64,000 nucleotides of DNA, from assembly GCF_030704535.1 (NCBI RefSeq), contig NC_081810.1, positions 3,877,501 to 3,941,500 on the forward strand, given 5' to 3'. The DNA is from Vitis vinifera (taxonomy: Eukaryota; Streptophyta; Magnoliopsida; Vitales; Vitaceae). A program made the translations under genes and the position numbers. Positions within the stretch are counted from its first letter, which is position 1. Each line of letters begins with the position of its first letter. Below the pieces are notes generated by a model. It did not search any database, was not told the DNA's origin, and was given only the letters and a program-made list of their open reading frames with translations. Positions 24,999-38,100 of the stretch are shown here, piece after piece.

Positions 24999-25764
24999 CC
25001 CCATATATATATATATATACACACTAGCACATGTTACATACACATATCACACCCATGCCTCTTTCCTCTACAATTTTTCAATAAATATTTTAATCTCATG
25101 TGTTAAACCTGATGCTTATAATAATTAATAACCCCACGTGTTAATCATTATTATTAATTCATAATATTACAATTATAACTGCATTTATAATATTTTTTAA
25201 AGTTGTTTTTTTTCTATAGTTTGTTCTCAAAGCGTACGGGTACTTTATACCTTAACTTCAGCGCTAAACAACAACCCTTCTTCAACGTTTCACATCTAAA
25301 ACGACACAACACCAGACGACCTCCTAGACAAGCCCTACTACTGAGATCAATTCCTAATTATCATCTCTCCCAACCTCTGATTTGATGTATCATGTGTAAG
25401 CATAATAGGACATATCAACTCTCATATGAAATTGAAAATTCAATAGTTGTGAACAAATCTAAATAATCATGGTAAAGTCAAAGGAAAATCCAACCCCAAC
25501 CAAAACAAAAAAAAAAAATAATATGTAATACACATAGTATGAATTATCAAGATATTTGAGAAATTTCGAAATCTAGTGATCGTCTTATTCAAAACCTAAT
25601 TATGACATCTATTTTGTCTCTTTTTACACTTCGGAATGCACATTTCTTATAGTTATAAAGAGAACGCGTTTTCACATCTTCTTAATCTAAAATGTTTGAG
25701 GAGAGGAATAGTTCTGTTTTTTTTTTAGGGTACCCTCAGGAACAACTCTAGTAGAGACGGGGTG

Positions 25765-25838
25765 GGGCTTGTAGTTTAGAGGATTAAAGCATGTGACTTC
25801 GAACCATAGTGTTGGGGGTTCGAATCCCTCCATGGTGA
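25765..25838 (+). pseudogene. Decayed plastid-type trnR-ACG copy
   Basis: A 74-nt segment lines up over its full length with the chloroplast tRNA-Arg(ACG) gene as I recall it. Landmarks are GGGCTTGTAG at the 5' end, AGAGGATTAAAGCA in the D arm, ACTTCGAACCA at the anticodon, and GGGGGTTCGAATCCCTCC in the T arm. Most differences are C-to-T or G-to-A changes, as expected for a methylated nuclear insert. The anticodon A is changed and the acceptor 3' strand no longer pairs. It is not expected to work. Confidence 0.75.
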
Positions 25839-26745
25839 ACTTGTCGAGGATTTGACAAAAACAAAAGGGGTAAATTAAAATGAAAAATCGATATATTATA
25901 AAAATATGTCGAAAGCTACTTAGTAGGTTTTGGTATCAATATATATAACAAAAAGATAGTCCATATATATCATTAAATAGGTCATCACATAAAAAATTAA
26001 AGTTCGCTTCATTTGTTTAGAAATTGCGGAATATGACACCTATGATGTGTTGTTTTCATGTTTTGAATTTTTATGTCTAATTGCCTGTAAAATAAGTTTG
26101 CTTAAAAAATAATTTGTCATATATTTTCAGGTTTAGACAATAAAAGAAATTTATAATGATATTGTAATTTGATAACTGATTATCGATATGTATCAAGAAA
26201 TATAGTATTTAATAAAACTTTATTTTGAAGGACAATACAATAAGTAGTATTACTAAAGAATGAAAACATAGGGCTATAAGATAAGATGGAGGAAGAAATC
26301 AAAGAAAATAAGTAATAAGTGAATTTGAATAATAATGAATTAAAACTAAGAATGTTATCACTGAATTTAGTCCTATGGAACCCATGGACTGCCATCTTGC
26401 TTGAGCAGGGTTGGAAAATGGAAAAGTTTGAGAAAAAACTCCCACAATTTTTTTGAATGATTTTCCATGATGCTTTCCGCAAAATGTTGTTTTGTCAACT
26501 GGCCCACCATGGATGGGCTTCGGCTCAAAACTTGAAACCCAAGTATAGAACGGTTGGGACCCAATGGGAGCGTCTTCAACTCACAACTGTTGCCGCGCTT
26601 TCCTCAATTCAATTTCAAACTTCAAAAAATTCTACACTCCTCCACTCCTCTCCTCTTCTCTTCTCCATTTTAAAATCTCTTAACCCAATTCAACAAGCAC
26701 ACCCTTCTTCCAATTTCCACAAATATTCTTCACACTCTCGCTTCT

Positions 26746-27846
26746 ATGGACCTTCATTCCACCCAATTTGCAGGTACTCTTTGTTTTGCTTTGCTGTTTT
26801 TTTGTGGCCCATTCCTCTAATTTCATCGAATCTGTACTGGGTCTTCCAAATTTGTCTTCAAAAACCCAATGCTGCAAAAAATTTGCAGGTAAAGTTCAGT
26901 CCTTGAAATCCAGAACTGCTGGGAAAAATGTCAGAGAAGAGAAAAACAATTCCAAGGATCCCCCAATTGCCAGGTGATTTTTATTGCTCTTTTTTATGTT
27001 TGCATTGAATTACTTCTTCACACATGTTATTCACTCCTCTGCTTCAGGGAAAAGCGAGCTTTTGGCACAAGTCGAAGCACAAACATTCCTGCGAAGACTG
27101 AAACTGAGAAGCCTGCGATAAAACCCACAACCGGGGCCACCCAAAAACAGTCAAAATCGTCCCGCGCCACCGCAGAAGAGAAGAAACTACCTGAGAAAAA
27201 TAAAGCGAGATTGAAGAAAAACAGTGTATGCTTTCAAGAGAAAGTTGCGGAAAGCCCTGCAAAGCAGCATGCTGATGGGCCTCGAACTCCGGCGGCCAAG
27301 CCCAAAGTTAGCACGCCGTATCATACAGCAGAGAATTGCAGCAAATGCCGGTTCGACAGGCTCGAAACGGCGACATATTGGCTGGCCCAGATCAAGTTGT
27401 CGGAATCTGTAGGGAAGCATTTCGTGTCAGCAGCGTTTTTTCGACTTGCCCTGGAGTGTAAGGCAGAGGTTTGAAATTTCTTTATTAGTTGTTAGTTCTT
27501 ACAATTATCACTATCATTTTTCTTTATAGAAAAGAAAACCCACGTTCTTCCAAACATTTGATTAACATTATGACAGAACTTTTGATTTAAGCAAGCATTT
27601 TGATGAATTAATTCATGTTTGAAGCGACCATATTGATTTGTTTCTGGGTTAATAATGTAGCCGATTCGGAACATTCGGAATGAACTAAAAAGATATTTGG
27701 GGCGGCATGGCCACCTACTGGGCTCGAATGAGTGGAAAGATGTCAATGAGAGCTACGGATTGATCGAGAATGAAAGCAGTAATGTTGAGCAACTACACCA
27801 GGAACTGAAGCATCAGCTTGAAGAAGGGAAAAAATCTGAAGAGTAA
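26746..27846 (+). CDS. Four-exon gene of unknown function (239 aa)
   Basis: Exons 26746-26773, 26889-26973, 27048-27468 and 27661-27846; phases agree and all introns are GT-AG. The protein starts MDLHSTQFAG, has a Lys/Ser/Thr-rich, probably disordered and basic first half (residues ~11-120), then a compact conserved-looking part with AENCSKCRFDRLETATYW and KHFVSAAFFRLALECKAE. A charged helical C terminus follows (RNELKRYLGRHG, then an acidic, Gln-rich end, HQELKHQLEEGKKSEE). There is no signal peptide or membrane helix; NCSKC is a single CxxC. Its well-behaved exon structure argues that it is a real plant gene. I do not recognise the family. The leader has an AACGG motif at 26549-26553, the core of plant G2/M promoter elements, which could hint at cell-cycle expression. 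Confidence 0.8.
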
Positions 27847-27982
27847 GATAATATACGCACTATGGAAGCTTGAAGTTTGGTTTGAGTGTGTGGAGTGGAT
27901 TTTTTAAGTTGTTTTTTGGGAAAAAGGGAAAACAAAACTGAAGTATGTGTTTGGAAAGAGGGAAAGCAGAAAAATGTTGGAA

Positions 27983-28054
27983 GGGGCATTCCGAGAATTG
28001 AACTCGGGACCTCTCGCACCCTAAGCGAGAATCATACCACTAGACCAAATGCCC
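27983..28054 (-). tRNA. tRNA-Pro (anticodon AGG)
   Basis: The minus strand folds as a complete 72-nt cloverleaf. The acceptor GGGCATT pairs with AATGCCC, with discriminator C. The A box is TGGTCTAGTGG. The anticodon arm CTCGC TTAGGGT GCGAG has anticodon AGG. The T arm is CCGAG TTCAATT CTCGG. No intron. Transcription would end at TTTTT about 5-9 nt downstream. It lies 140 nt past the stop of the 239-aa gene, on the opposite strand, and may overlap that gene's 3' untranslated region. Confidence 0.96.
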
Positions 28055-28506
28055 ATTTGTGAAGTTGCCTATTTTATATGACTTTATTCTTTAAATTTGT
28101 TTTTTGGCTATTATCCCCTCCGTATTTGTATATACTATTACCCTTGGATGCCACAATCAATTTTTTTCTTTTAGATTAGTAACAAGATATTGAGACCCTT
28201 GAAAGACACTTGAATAGTTTGTAAGAATTTATTATGAAAATATGTTGCTATTTAAAATAAAATTTAAGGTTTAATATACTTTACCCCTTGAACCACGTGT
28301 TTTGTACATTGTCTCTTTCAGGTTTAAAATCAAATAAATTACCCTCCAAGTTTCTTAAATATTAGTACTATGTTTTTTTTGTTGGACGATGTTAGTTTGA
28401 ATGGATAGAAATGTCATGCATTGTATATGTGACTTAATAAATAAGAGTAGATTTGTAAATTGAATCATTAAAACAGAGCTATGACTTTTAGCTCGTTGAT
28501 TAGGTT

Positions 28507-28900
28507 TTGTTTTCAGGCAAAGGGGGTTTTCGTTTTTTATACCTTTTTGCTCCATTTGATTGCTAGGAAATTGAAGGAAAAGAGAAGGGATTCATGGAAT
28601 CTTGTTATTTGTCTTTTTTCATCATTTTTTTGGGCGGTTTTGTTTTTAAACAAAGGGGGTTTTCATTTTTTTATGCCCTTCTGCATCGTTTGGTTGTTAG
28701 GAAATTGAAGGAAAAGATAAAGGATAAATGAAACCTTGTTATTTGTCTTTTTCATTATTTTTTTGGGCAGTTTTGTTTTTGGGTAAAGACAATTTTCATT
28801 TTTCATCTCCTTTAACTTTGTTTGGTTGTTGGGAAATTGAAGAAAAAGAGAAGTGATAAATGAAATCCTGTTATTTGTCTTTTTCATCGTTTTTCTGGGT
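28507..28900. repeat. Three-copy tandem repeat, unit about 130 bp
   Basis: Each unit contains TTTTGTTTT, then an AAAGGGGGTTTTC-like word, GGAAATTGAAGGAAAAGA or a variant, TGTTATTTGTC and TTTTTCATCA. Units start near 28507, 28637 and 28768. The third is the most diverged. It is not obviously coding. Confidence 0.85.
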
Positions 28901-29044
28901 ATTATTAGGCATATGACCAATTGTAAATCTTCATGGTGAAACACGATTAGGCTTAGAGGTTTCTGGTTTATCTAGAATCATATGAGACAAAGTTGTTTAA
29001 AATTCTAGTTGGCATTAAAGAATAAAAAAAATCAGTTCCAATTT

Positions 29045-29085
29045 CCAATTCAACTAGTACACCTTCTTTCCAATTTCCACACAAA
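29045..29085 (+). repeat. Short copy of the leader of the 26.7-kb gene
   Basis: About 40 nt (CAATTCAACTAGTACACCTT, then CTTTCCAATTTCCACA) closely match 26685-26725, just upstream of the ATG at 26746. It looks like a duplicated scrap of the putative 5' leader, placed ~1.2 kb downstream of that gene. Confidence 0.6.
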
Positions 29086-29097
29086 AAATGTCCGACC

Positions 29098-29320
29098 GAT
29101 GGAAATATTCATTCACATATGACAATGACTTCCTGTGCCATCAAACTCTTGCTAGGTTCATAGTGGTTTGTGGATTGAGATTAACTCATTCCAATGGAGA
29201 TATTCATTAGTGGAAATATTCACTAATGGAGATATTCATTAATATATGACAATGACTTCCTATGCCATCAAGCTTTTGCTAGATCCATAGTGGCTTGGGG
29301 ATTGAGATTAACTTGTGGGC
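29098..29320. repeat. Direct repeat, unit about 110-120 bp
   Basis: Two copies contain ATATGACAATGACTTCCT, GCCATCAA, TTGCTAG and GGATTGAGATTAACT. They are joined by several short GGAGATATTCATTA-like repeats. Confidence 0.8.
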
Positions 29321-30694
29321 GTTTGAAGATTTAGGGTTTTAGAATTGCAATGAAGAAGAAGGGGGGAGAGTTTTGTTTTGGTGATTCAATTTACAAATCT
29401 ATCTTTATTAAGTCATATGCATAATATATGATATTTTCGTTCATTTAAACTAGTACAGATCAATAAAAAAGACATAATATTAGTATTTAAGAAGTTTGAA
29501 GAACAATTTATTTGATTTTAAATCAGAAATGACAATATGAAAAACATGCAATAGATTGAGGGAAAAGTATATTAAACCCTAAAATTTATAATATTTTCGG
29601 TAATCTTTTGTGATGTTATTTGCAACAAATAAAAATGTGGAAAAAACTTTTTTTTTTTTTTTTTTTGCATTGTATTATATGAGTATCTTTATAGAGAATA
29701 AGTATAAGAAAACTATTTTTTATATCTAAGTTTTCAAATAAAATTTTATTCCTTAAAATACTCGATAACAATATTTGGTTTTTTAAGACTATGTTTTGAT
29801 AATTATTTTGCAAAATAACTAAAAATCCATGGATGCAACTCTAACATTTGCTTGAAGTAAAAAGGAAGTCTTTGATATATAATATGTTTTAGGTTTTAAA
29901 TTTCCTCTCATTCCAGAGCCCTCTAGAAGGATCATTCACCCAAGACCTCCACTTGGCATGCCGACTTGAATATTCTCCCAAAATCACTTTCTAAGCCTTT
30001 TAATAACGGATTCAAAGCTAGATGAGTCCCCATCAAGCTAGCTGCTTCCCTCCTCCATCCTCAGATGAGAATTCACAGTTTCTCACTGTGGACCTTTAGC
30101 AGCCCTTCGGATTTCTCACTCACTGCAATCCCATTTTCCATGGCAGCTTATACTCTCAGCTGCCATGACCTGAGACTACAAATAATAATAATAATAATAA
30201 TAAATAAATAAATAAAATAAAATAAAACAAAATAACCCTCTTCCCAAATCTCAGTTCAATGTAATGAACATGAAAATTACAATAAATTATTAAGTTTAGC
30301 CTTAATTTTCTTGGTTTTGCGGTGTGTGGACGTAGTTTAAGACACTAAACCCAAATTTCACTGACTTGTAGAGCAAAGTCTGAAAATTTTGAGACACATC
30401 AAGTAAAAGACCAGAGACTTCCAGTGAAGGAGACAACATTTTGATATGAAAACAATGACTTAGAGCAGCCGCCTTCTAGAAATTGCGAGTTTTATACCAA
30501 CTAGCAAAGTTTGATGGTGAAAATGGGGACTTGGTGAAAATAATAATAATAAAAATGATATTAGTTAATAGCAAGATTGGAGTGTCTAGACACTTTAAAA
30601 GAATTGTTTATCCATGAGGAAGAATGGTCAACCTTAAGAGTGTTTTGTGTGGTCACAAATTAAAGGATAATATGGTTTAAATATTTTTTGAAGG

Positions 30695-31042
30695 AGTATA
30701 TTTGATAACTGTTTTCGAAAATAATTCTAAAAAATATTTTTTGAAAACTATTTATTAATGTTTTGTAAAATAAATGTTTATTTGAAAACTTAAAATCTTT
30801 TTAACATGTTTTTAATATTTTTAAATATGTTTTAAAAATAATTTTTATATATAATATTTTATTTTTAATTATTTTAAATATTTGTATAATTATTTTTTAA
30901 AATAATCATTAGAAAACAAGCGAAAATAATAAAAAATAATTAAAAAATAAAAAATAATTTTTAATTGTTAAATAAGTTTTTCAAGTTTTTTATTTTGAAG
31001 AGCAGAAAATTGTTTTAAAAAATAATTATCAAAAAACCCTAT
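30695..31042 (+). repeat. Family B MITE-like repeat, copy 2
   Basis: Ends are inverted repeats (TTTGATAACTGTTTTCGAAA on the left; AAAATAATTATCAAA on the right). The interior contains AATATTTTATTTTTAATTAT and TATAATTATTTTTTAAAATA, shared with the other copies. Confidence 0.75.
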
Positions 31043-32707
31043 ATCTTTTTAGAGCATATTGAATCTTTGTGATGAAATTTAGGTGATTAAATGATGAGTT
31101 CAATATATCAACCATGGAAAAAATGTTGTATCATTAAATTAAGTGGTTCCCCAAAAAGGTTGAATGATTACCATTTTTGAGCAAGTTCAAGAAACAGATA
31201 CATTATTCAACGATATATTACCATTTTTTTTTATGTAATAAAAATAATGCTTACGAAGAAGTTCCTTAATCATCATTCAACAAAGATTTTAATAGAGAAT
31301 AAAGAGGAAATATTTTACCTTGAGAATAAAATAATTCTATCTCTATGATCTCGGTCCAACATAAATACCTCTAATATTTTTGTTTAAAAGGTGCTTCGAT
31401 ATGATATGATAGGAGCATAACAATGAATTAATTGAGGTATTCTTATATAAGAAAAATTTTATATTTCATATTTTAAAAAGATGAAGGTTAAAAAAAAAAG
31501 GCACACGAGAATTATTTGATTAAAAATGATGAAATAATTATCAAATTATGAATCTAATTTTTCTCATATTTTTTCTTGAAAAGTAACTTATTTGACATAA
31601 ATGTTTTTTTTTTTTTTTTACCATTTTAAGTATTTATATGTAAGTTTTAAAAGAAATGGTTATTTTTATAAAAAAATAATAAGGATGTTTTTGTCCAAAT
31701 GAGGCCAAAAAATGGTATGATTAATTTCAACCTTTTAAAAAATAGGATTAATTTAACTCATTCTATTTAAGGTTTGAGTTAAATACACCTAATCCTCATT
31801 AATTTGAATTTTCATTAAAAACTTTTTTTATATACTTTGGGTTAAAAGGGAGGTAAATAAAATTATTCAACAAAAAATGTAAGAGATATTTTTTACGAAA
31901 TTAAAATTTCAAACTAATGAAATCTACGAGTATTTAATCCAAACCTTAGGAAAGGTGAACAAAATTAACCCTTCAAATAAGTAAAATTTGAATAAAACAA
32001 AATCGGTTTTAATATTAGATAACTAAAAGAAAAGGTTAGCTCTTCCAAGTAAGCAGGGGCAGATCCGATGCATGGCCTAGGGTATATCCACTTGAATTAT
32101 TTTTTTTTAATATGATGAGCACTATGATGTAGAGGCCAAATCAAATTTTTCTTGTATCAAGAAAAGAATAAGCCAAAAGTAGAAATGCATGAAAATGAAG
32201 CTGCCTTATTGTCAAATATTAGTAAGTAAGCAATCTCATTCAAGCATTAAATAAATTTGGGTCCTCCACGGATCAAGACATGTGATTTGCCCCATTACAC
32301 TCGATCATTTTTCGGAAATACCATTCATATTATGGACTCGTATGATTTTTAATACCATCTTTTAGTAATTTGCATCAACAAGATTGGGAAAAGTCATTTG
32401 CTATTTATTTATGGTTGATTACTTGTACAAAATTTCCCAACTGTTTGGTGTAGATGAGTTTGAAGAAAAGGTCAATTTGGAATAAGACTGGGCGTGTTGT
32501 TCATTAACAAATTTGTGAAAAATGGTCGGCCTCGAAGAGTGTTGTCCACGGCCAAAGGTCAACAAATCATGTCTCCCCCAGTAGAATCTAAATCAACTCT
32601 TTATTTGAATGGATCCTCATAAAGGCTTGGAATGTTAGATTAAACAATGGATATTAATGGTAAGGAAAGCAAATTATGGGTGCAATTAAGGTAGATTCAG
32701 ATTCTTA

Positions 32708-33101
32708 GGGTCTATATGATAGTTGTTTTCCAAAACAATTAAAAATAATAATTTTTTAGAATAATTTTGAAGATTGTTCTTTGACTTTTTGTAGAACAAA
32801 AGTCAGGAAACATAAAATGTTTTTAACCTATTTTTAATATGTTTTAAAAATAATTTTTATGTCTAGTATGTTATTTTTAATTATTTTACATGTTTATATG
32901 ATTATTTTTTAAAATAGCTCTTAAAAAATAAGTGAAAAAAATGAAAAACAACTAAAAAAATGTTATATAAAAACATCATATTTTTTGTTTTTAAGCATGA
33001 AAAATAGAAAATAATTTTTTATTATCAAACATGTTTTTTGAATTTTTTGTTTTGGAAAACTAAAAACCATTTTTGAAAACAATTACTAAACAGACCCATA
33101 G
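32708..33101 (+). repeat. Family B MITE-like repeat, copy 3
   Basis: The best-preserved ends of the family: GGGTCTATATGATAGTTGTT at the left and AACAATTACTAAACAGACCC at the right, near-perfect inverted repeats. The interior matches the copies at 30.7 and 46 kb. No open frame. Confidence 0.8.
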
Positions 33102-35103
33102 TCATTTTCAACTCAATTTAAGAATAAATCATAAATCTAATTTAACTAGATTTGTAAATTGTATTATCCTCTAGCTTAATCCAAACCTTTTTGTTTTTCC
33201 CAAATTTGGGTTAAAATTAGGTTTTGAATTAGAAAAAAAAATGTATGAATTAACGGGTTAATTATGTTAAATCTCAAGTCAAATTCTACTAAGAAAAATA
33301 GTGTATATTATATTAAAACCAAAAGAAAAGTTTGGCCATAAAAGTTTATATCTCATTATATGCAAGAATAAATTAAATATATTAGTTTTATTAATATCAT
33401 ATTCATAAATATAATGTAACAATTTAGTATAAAATAATTTTTTAAATTTTAATAGATAAAAAATTAATCTACTTATCTTTACATAAGATAAATTATTTGA
33501 ATATTTAATTATATATACATAAATAATTATCTAATTACAATTATTAAATACTCAAGACGAGTTCAAATTATCCATTGTTCCAATGTTTCAACCTAAGCTT
33601 CACTTGAATTCAATTGATTCCAAATTGTAGGCACTTCACACACAAAAAAAAAGTTGTTTATGATTTAATAATCCGAGAGTGTTGGATTAGGGGAAATAAA
33701 TGATTTTATCAAAATTTCAAAATATAGACACATGAAAATTTTGAAACATTTTAAAAATATCTTATTTTATTTATAAAATGTAAAAATATAGATCAGTCTT
33801 ATCATCTTAAAAATCACATTTAATTTTTTTAAAAAATTAAAATAATAAAAAATTATTTTCAAAACAAAAATCTAAAAATCTTGTAATTTATGTATGAGTT
33901 ACCATCATGATTTTAAAAACCCAAAAACCAAAAATATATACAAACCATACTTTAAAAATCCTTCAAATTTTAGGTCAAAAATGTAAAGGCTGAACATGAT
34001 GTGTTACATACCCCACAAGCTGCCGCCTCATTCTAGCAGCCGATCCAACCACCAAACAAAAGGGTCCATCTCCTATTCTATCCAAATCCAAAATAATGTA
34101 GACGCAGGCTCACAACTTAATATGTTGCAACAGATGCGATGCACCCAGTAAATATACCCTATAGTCTATTATACACTTATGCTCAACCGACACGTATTAT
34201 GGACTTGATGATCGATCAATTAATTGGCGGCGACGGTGGAGGGAAAAATGGCCTCTCATAAGCTGAATGGAAGTCATCCCATGCATGGTGACTTTGGCGT
34301 AAGTTGGGAGGAGTATACAAACGTCAGAATGGCATGAGATCGAGTCGCCCAGCTGCGACCAAAGAGTAAGAAATAGTGCGTGGAAGCTTCATGCTATGAC
34401 CATTTTTTTCTTTACCCAACTCTCAGGTCAGATGTCTCATCAATTTTTGCCTTCATTTGGCCGTCGGTTAGGAAGATGAAAAACAAAGAGACAAACAGAA
34501 CTGATGTATTTTCTTTTACTTTGTTGTTTGGTTTGTTGTAAGGTAGGTTGCATGTTTGAGAAAAATAAATGTTATGGACCAAAATAGATAGTATCTATAC
34601 GAAAAGATATAAAAATCGATTGATAAACATTGTATTGTTAGTTAAATATTTGAGGGGTTAAAGAAAGGGAAAATTTTATTATATGTATAATATATTGTTT
34701 CAAAATATGATGTCGTTGTGCCTCAAAAAGGCTACTAGATGATTGAACCATTCAATTAGTTTGTTGGGTCAACGGAGCTGTATCTATTAGAGGCCTTTAA
34801 TGAGTTGGAAAATACGTATCCTGAAACGCTGCAGAGAAGAAGGGTTTGATCCATATTTTCAAGTAATTTGTGGACCGAGTTTTCATAGCTCACAACAGCC
34901 ATAAAATTGGCTCATATTATTTTAGAGGAACTGGGTCAAAACCCAAAACCTTAGATAGAACCTTCACTTTGGGACAGGTTTCATAGACTTTAGTGCCCGA
35001 GTCTGAGGAGCATTGAAGACTTGAATATCATCGCTCAACTGTTGCAGGTGTCTACATAATCTTCATCATTTTTTTCGGATTTTCTTCTTCATCTCCCTTG
35101 AAC

Positions 35104-38100
35104 ATGGCTGCTGGAGATGGAGTTTCTCGCTCTTTGCAGGAAACGCCCTCTTGGGCTCTGGCGACTGTTTGCTTCATCTTCATCTCCCTCTCTATTTTTA
35201 TTGAACACTTGATCCATCTCCTTGCCAACGTACGTATGTGAAACATATACAACAAATTCAGGATTGAACCGGGCAACGACAGTATATATGGTTACTAATC
35301 AGATAATTTTATGTTTCTTCTTTGTTTTTTTCCTTTCTTACGATGATTATACTTGCACCCGAATGGCGGGCAGTGGCTCCGGCGGCATAAAAAGACTGCC
35401 TTGTTAGAGGCTGTGGAGAAGCTCAAATCAGGTGGGTGTGAACAATTTTTGCAGACTTAGATTAGGATGTGGTTAGAAATTTGGAACCAACTTTGAGGAA
35501 GAAATGACTTCTATTTGCCGGCGTGGGTTCTTTTCCTGAAGAAAAACAAAAATGAAGTTGATTCAGTTGAGCAATGATGTTCTCCAAGCAAGCTGTAGAA
35601 TCAGCTCCAGTGGGCATTAGAAGTCATGCCTTCTGCAAATTGCTTCCAATGTTGTCTTAACAGGCCATGAAAACAAGGCTTGGACTCAGTTCTTTTTTCT
35701 TTTGTTTGTTGTCTGGTGCAGTGCTTATGCTCTTGGGGTTCATGTCCCTAATATTAGCAGTAACCCAAAAGTTTATTTCCAAAATATGCATACCCAATAA
35801 CGCGGCATACACCATGCTCCCATGTCGAAAAATCATAAAAATCAAAACCACAAAGGCTCTAGGACATATGCAGATTTGGACCCACACATTTCAAAACTGG
35901 TTATCCTCAGAAAGTAGTGTGTCTCAAGAAAGAAGATCGGCAGCCCAAAGCAGTGAATCTTCTGATTATTGCAGTTCCAAGGTGTGTATATATAATAATA
36001 GTTGTTTGTAATTCAATTTCCCAGTGGTAACTGGTAAGAGACACAGAGAGGTAATTAATTTAGTATTTTATTTGCAGGATATGACTTCTCTTATATCACC
36101 AGAAGGGATGAATCAGCTCAGTATCTTCATCTTTGTCTTAGCAGTTATGCAGATTGTATACAGTGTTCTCACAATGGCTTTAGGAAGGGCCAAGGTAAGA
36201 TAAAAAAAAAAAATTACATGGCTTGTTTTCATCTTCATGCATTTTTCTGGTTGTTAATTTCCAACTAAATTTATTATTGTAACTCTGTGATGTGATGGAT
36301 GATGGATTACTACTGCAATATTCTAGCATAAAAGAGGAAAAGAAGCCTCCAATAGGGTATTATGATAAATCCCATTCCAACAAATCTAGGTTTAAAAATG
36401 TAAAGTTCAGCTAGCTACTAAACATTTGGCTGAATTCCCAGCTCATAAAATTGAAGTCCCATCATCTCAAAAAAAATTTAGATTTTTTAGCATTTGGAGA
36501 GATTTTTGACCTTTTTCAAGTGGGCTCAACGGTATCAGAAGCAACCAATGGGTGTTCAATTTCATGAAGTATAGATTGCCAGAAACACTCCACATTGATT
36601 TTTTCCTTTGTTTCCCACCTTACATAAACTCCCCCAAGAGAACGCTGCCTAATGCCTTACATGATTGGGTTTTAAGTCAACCCATTTTGTTAAAGTCATG
36701 GGGAAGGTATCTTCATTGCATTCTTCTTCCATCACATGTTCAGTTTGAAGTCAAATTATATTGGAAATGAGCTCATTGGTATACTTTTTTCTTTTTTCTT
36801 TTTTCCTATGCGTGTGTTCACAGATGAGGAGATGGAAAGCTTGGGAGAAAGAAACTCAAACGATAGAGTACCAGGCTGCTAATGGTAGAATTCTATTTAT
36901 GTTGCTTAGATTAATAAATATAAAGCTAGATATGGATTATGCCTGTTTTGAACGACCAGCAGTGGTGGAATGGGTCCACTTCAACAGTCTCCTCCTCTGT
37001 GATTCTTAATTGTTTTCATTTCTCTGGTACTAGCCTGACTTCAAGTCTGTATCTTAACCCTTCAGAAGCACTCTAAGTCTCATCTAGAAGTTCACAGCAC
37101 CCACGATTCAGGCATAGACCACTTGACCCTTGCTCAAGGGGCTTTGAAAATTCATAAACATCCATTCTTTGTGTTTTTCTTTGACTGAGTATCCATCTTC
37201 ATTTCAAATATGGGATGGAGAGGATCCTGAATTGTTGGGCACACTTTTTTGACTTAGGGATTGGTTTTGAATCTTTAATTATCGAAGAATATATAAAATT
37301 TGAATCTGTCCTCATCTTATTAAAAAAAAAAAAAAAAAAGCAAGTATAATTGATTAGCTAATTCATAAGACTTTAGTGTTGTAATTATTTTCGTTCTTTC
37401 ATTTTTCATGTCACCGTCGCATGAAGATCCTAATCGGTTTAGATATACAAGACAAACGACGTTTGGGCGTAGGCACATGACTAATTGCACTGAAACACCA
37501 CTTCATTTATGGACGGTGAGTTTTTTTTTCCTCGTTTGGTACATTAATTTTGTTTTTATTCTTTATTTTTTGTGAATGAAAATGATTTCAGTGATTCCAT
37601 TTCTAGTATTTGAAATAACCTAAAAATTCAATATTGGAATGATTATTTGTTCTCATTCTAATATTTGGTAATAATAGGAATGAGAATGAAAAAGAAATAA
37701 ATTGATAATAATATCCTTACATATGGTTTAAAATAAAATTTTTATTTTTATTAAAAAAAATAAGTTTAAGAGTTTTTTTTATTACTAAATAATAAAACAA
37801 AAAAATAGTCTTGTTATGGGATGAAAAGACATCGGGCTTAATGAATGAAATTTAAGTACAAAATAATAATTTTATATTTTTTTTATGGGATAAATGAATC
37901 AAAATACCATCTATTTACTATGAAGTGACACTTCACTTATAAGTAGAATTTGATTTCTACCAAAATCATATTTTTTATTTCATTCTTATCTTCATAAAAT
38001 TTATCCAAACATGAGAACGAAGAAGGGAATGAATGAAATGTTTATTCTCACTTTTCATTCCTACGTACCAAACACCCCTTAATTCATAGACACTACAGCC

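Larger units (their letters stand above)
16152..26745. other. Long repeat-rich spacer between MLO and the 239-aa gene
   Basis: About 10.5 kb, very AT-rich, with no convincing gene. It holds family A MITE-like copies, a TA microsatellite near 19306-19328, the 313-bp tandem duplication, a second palindrome-module block, a family B copy, a three-copy tandem repeat and a decayed plastid tRNA. Open frames at 17367-17591, 23094-23408 and 23622-24050 have no recognisable domains; the last overlaps a family B repeat. 26550-26745 should be promoter and leader of the gene at 26746. Confidence 0.6.
28055..35103. other. Spacer between tRNA-Pro and the second MLO gene
   Basis: About 7 kb, AT-rich, with no convincing gene. 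It holds the three-copy repeat at 28.5 kb, the direct repeat at 29.1 kb and two family B copies. An AAT/AAAT microsatellite lies near 30180-30228. 34750-35103 should contain promoter and leader of the plus-strand MLO gene; no clear TATA box was seen. Confidence 0.55.
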
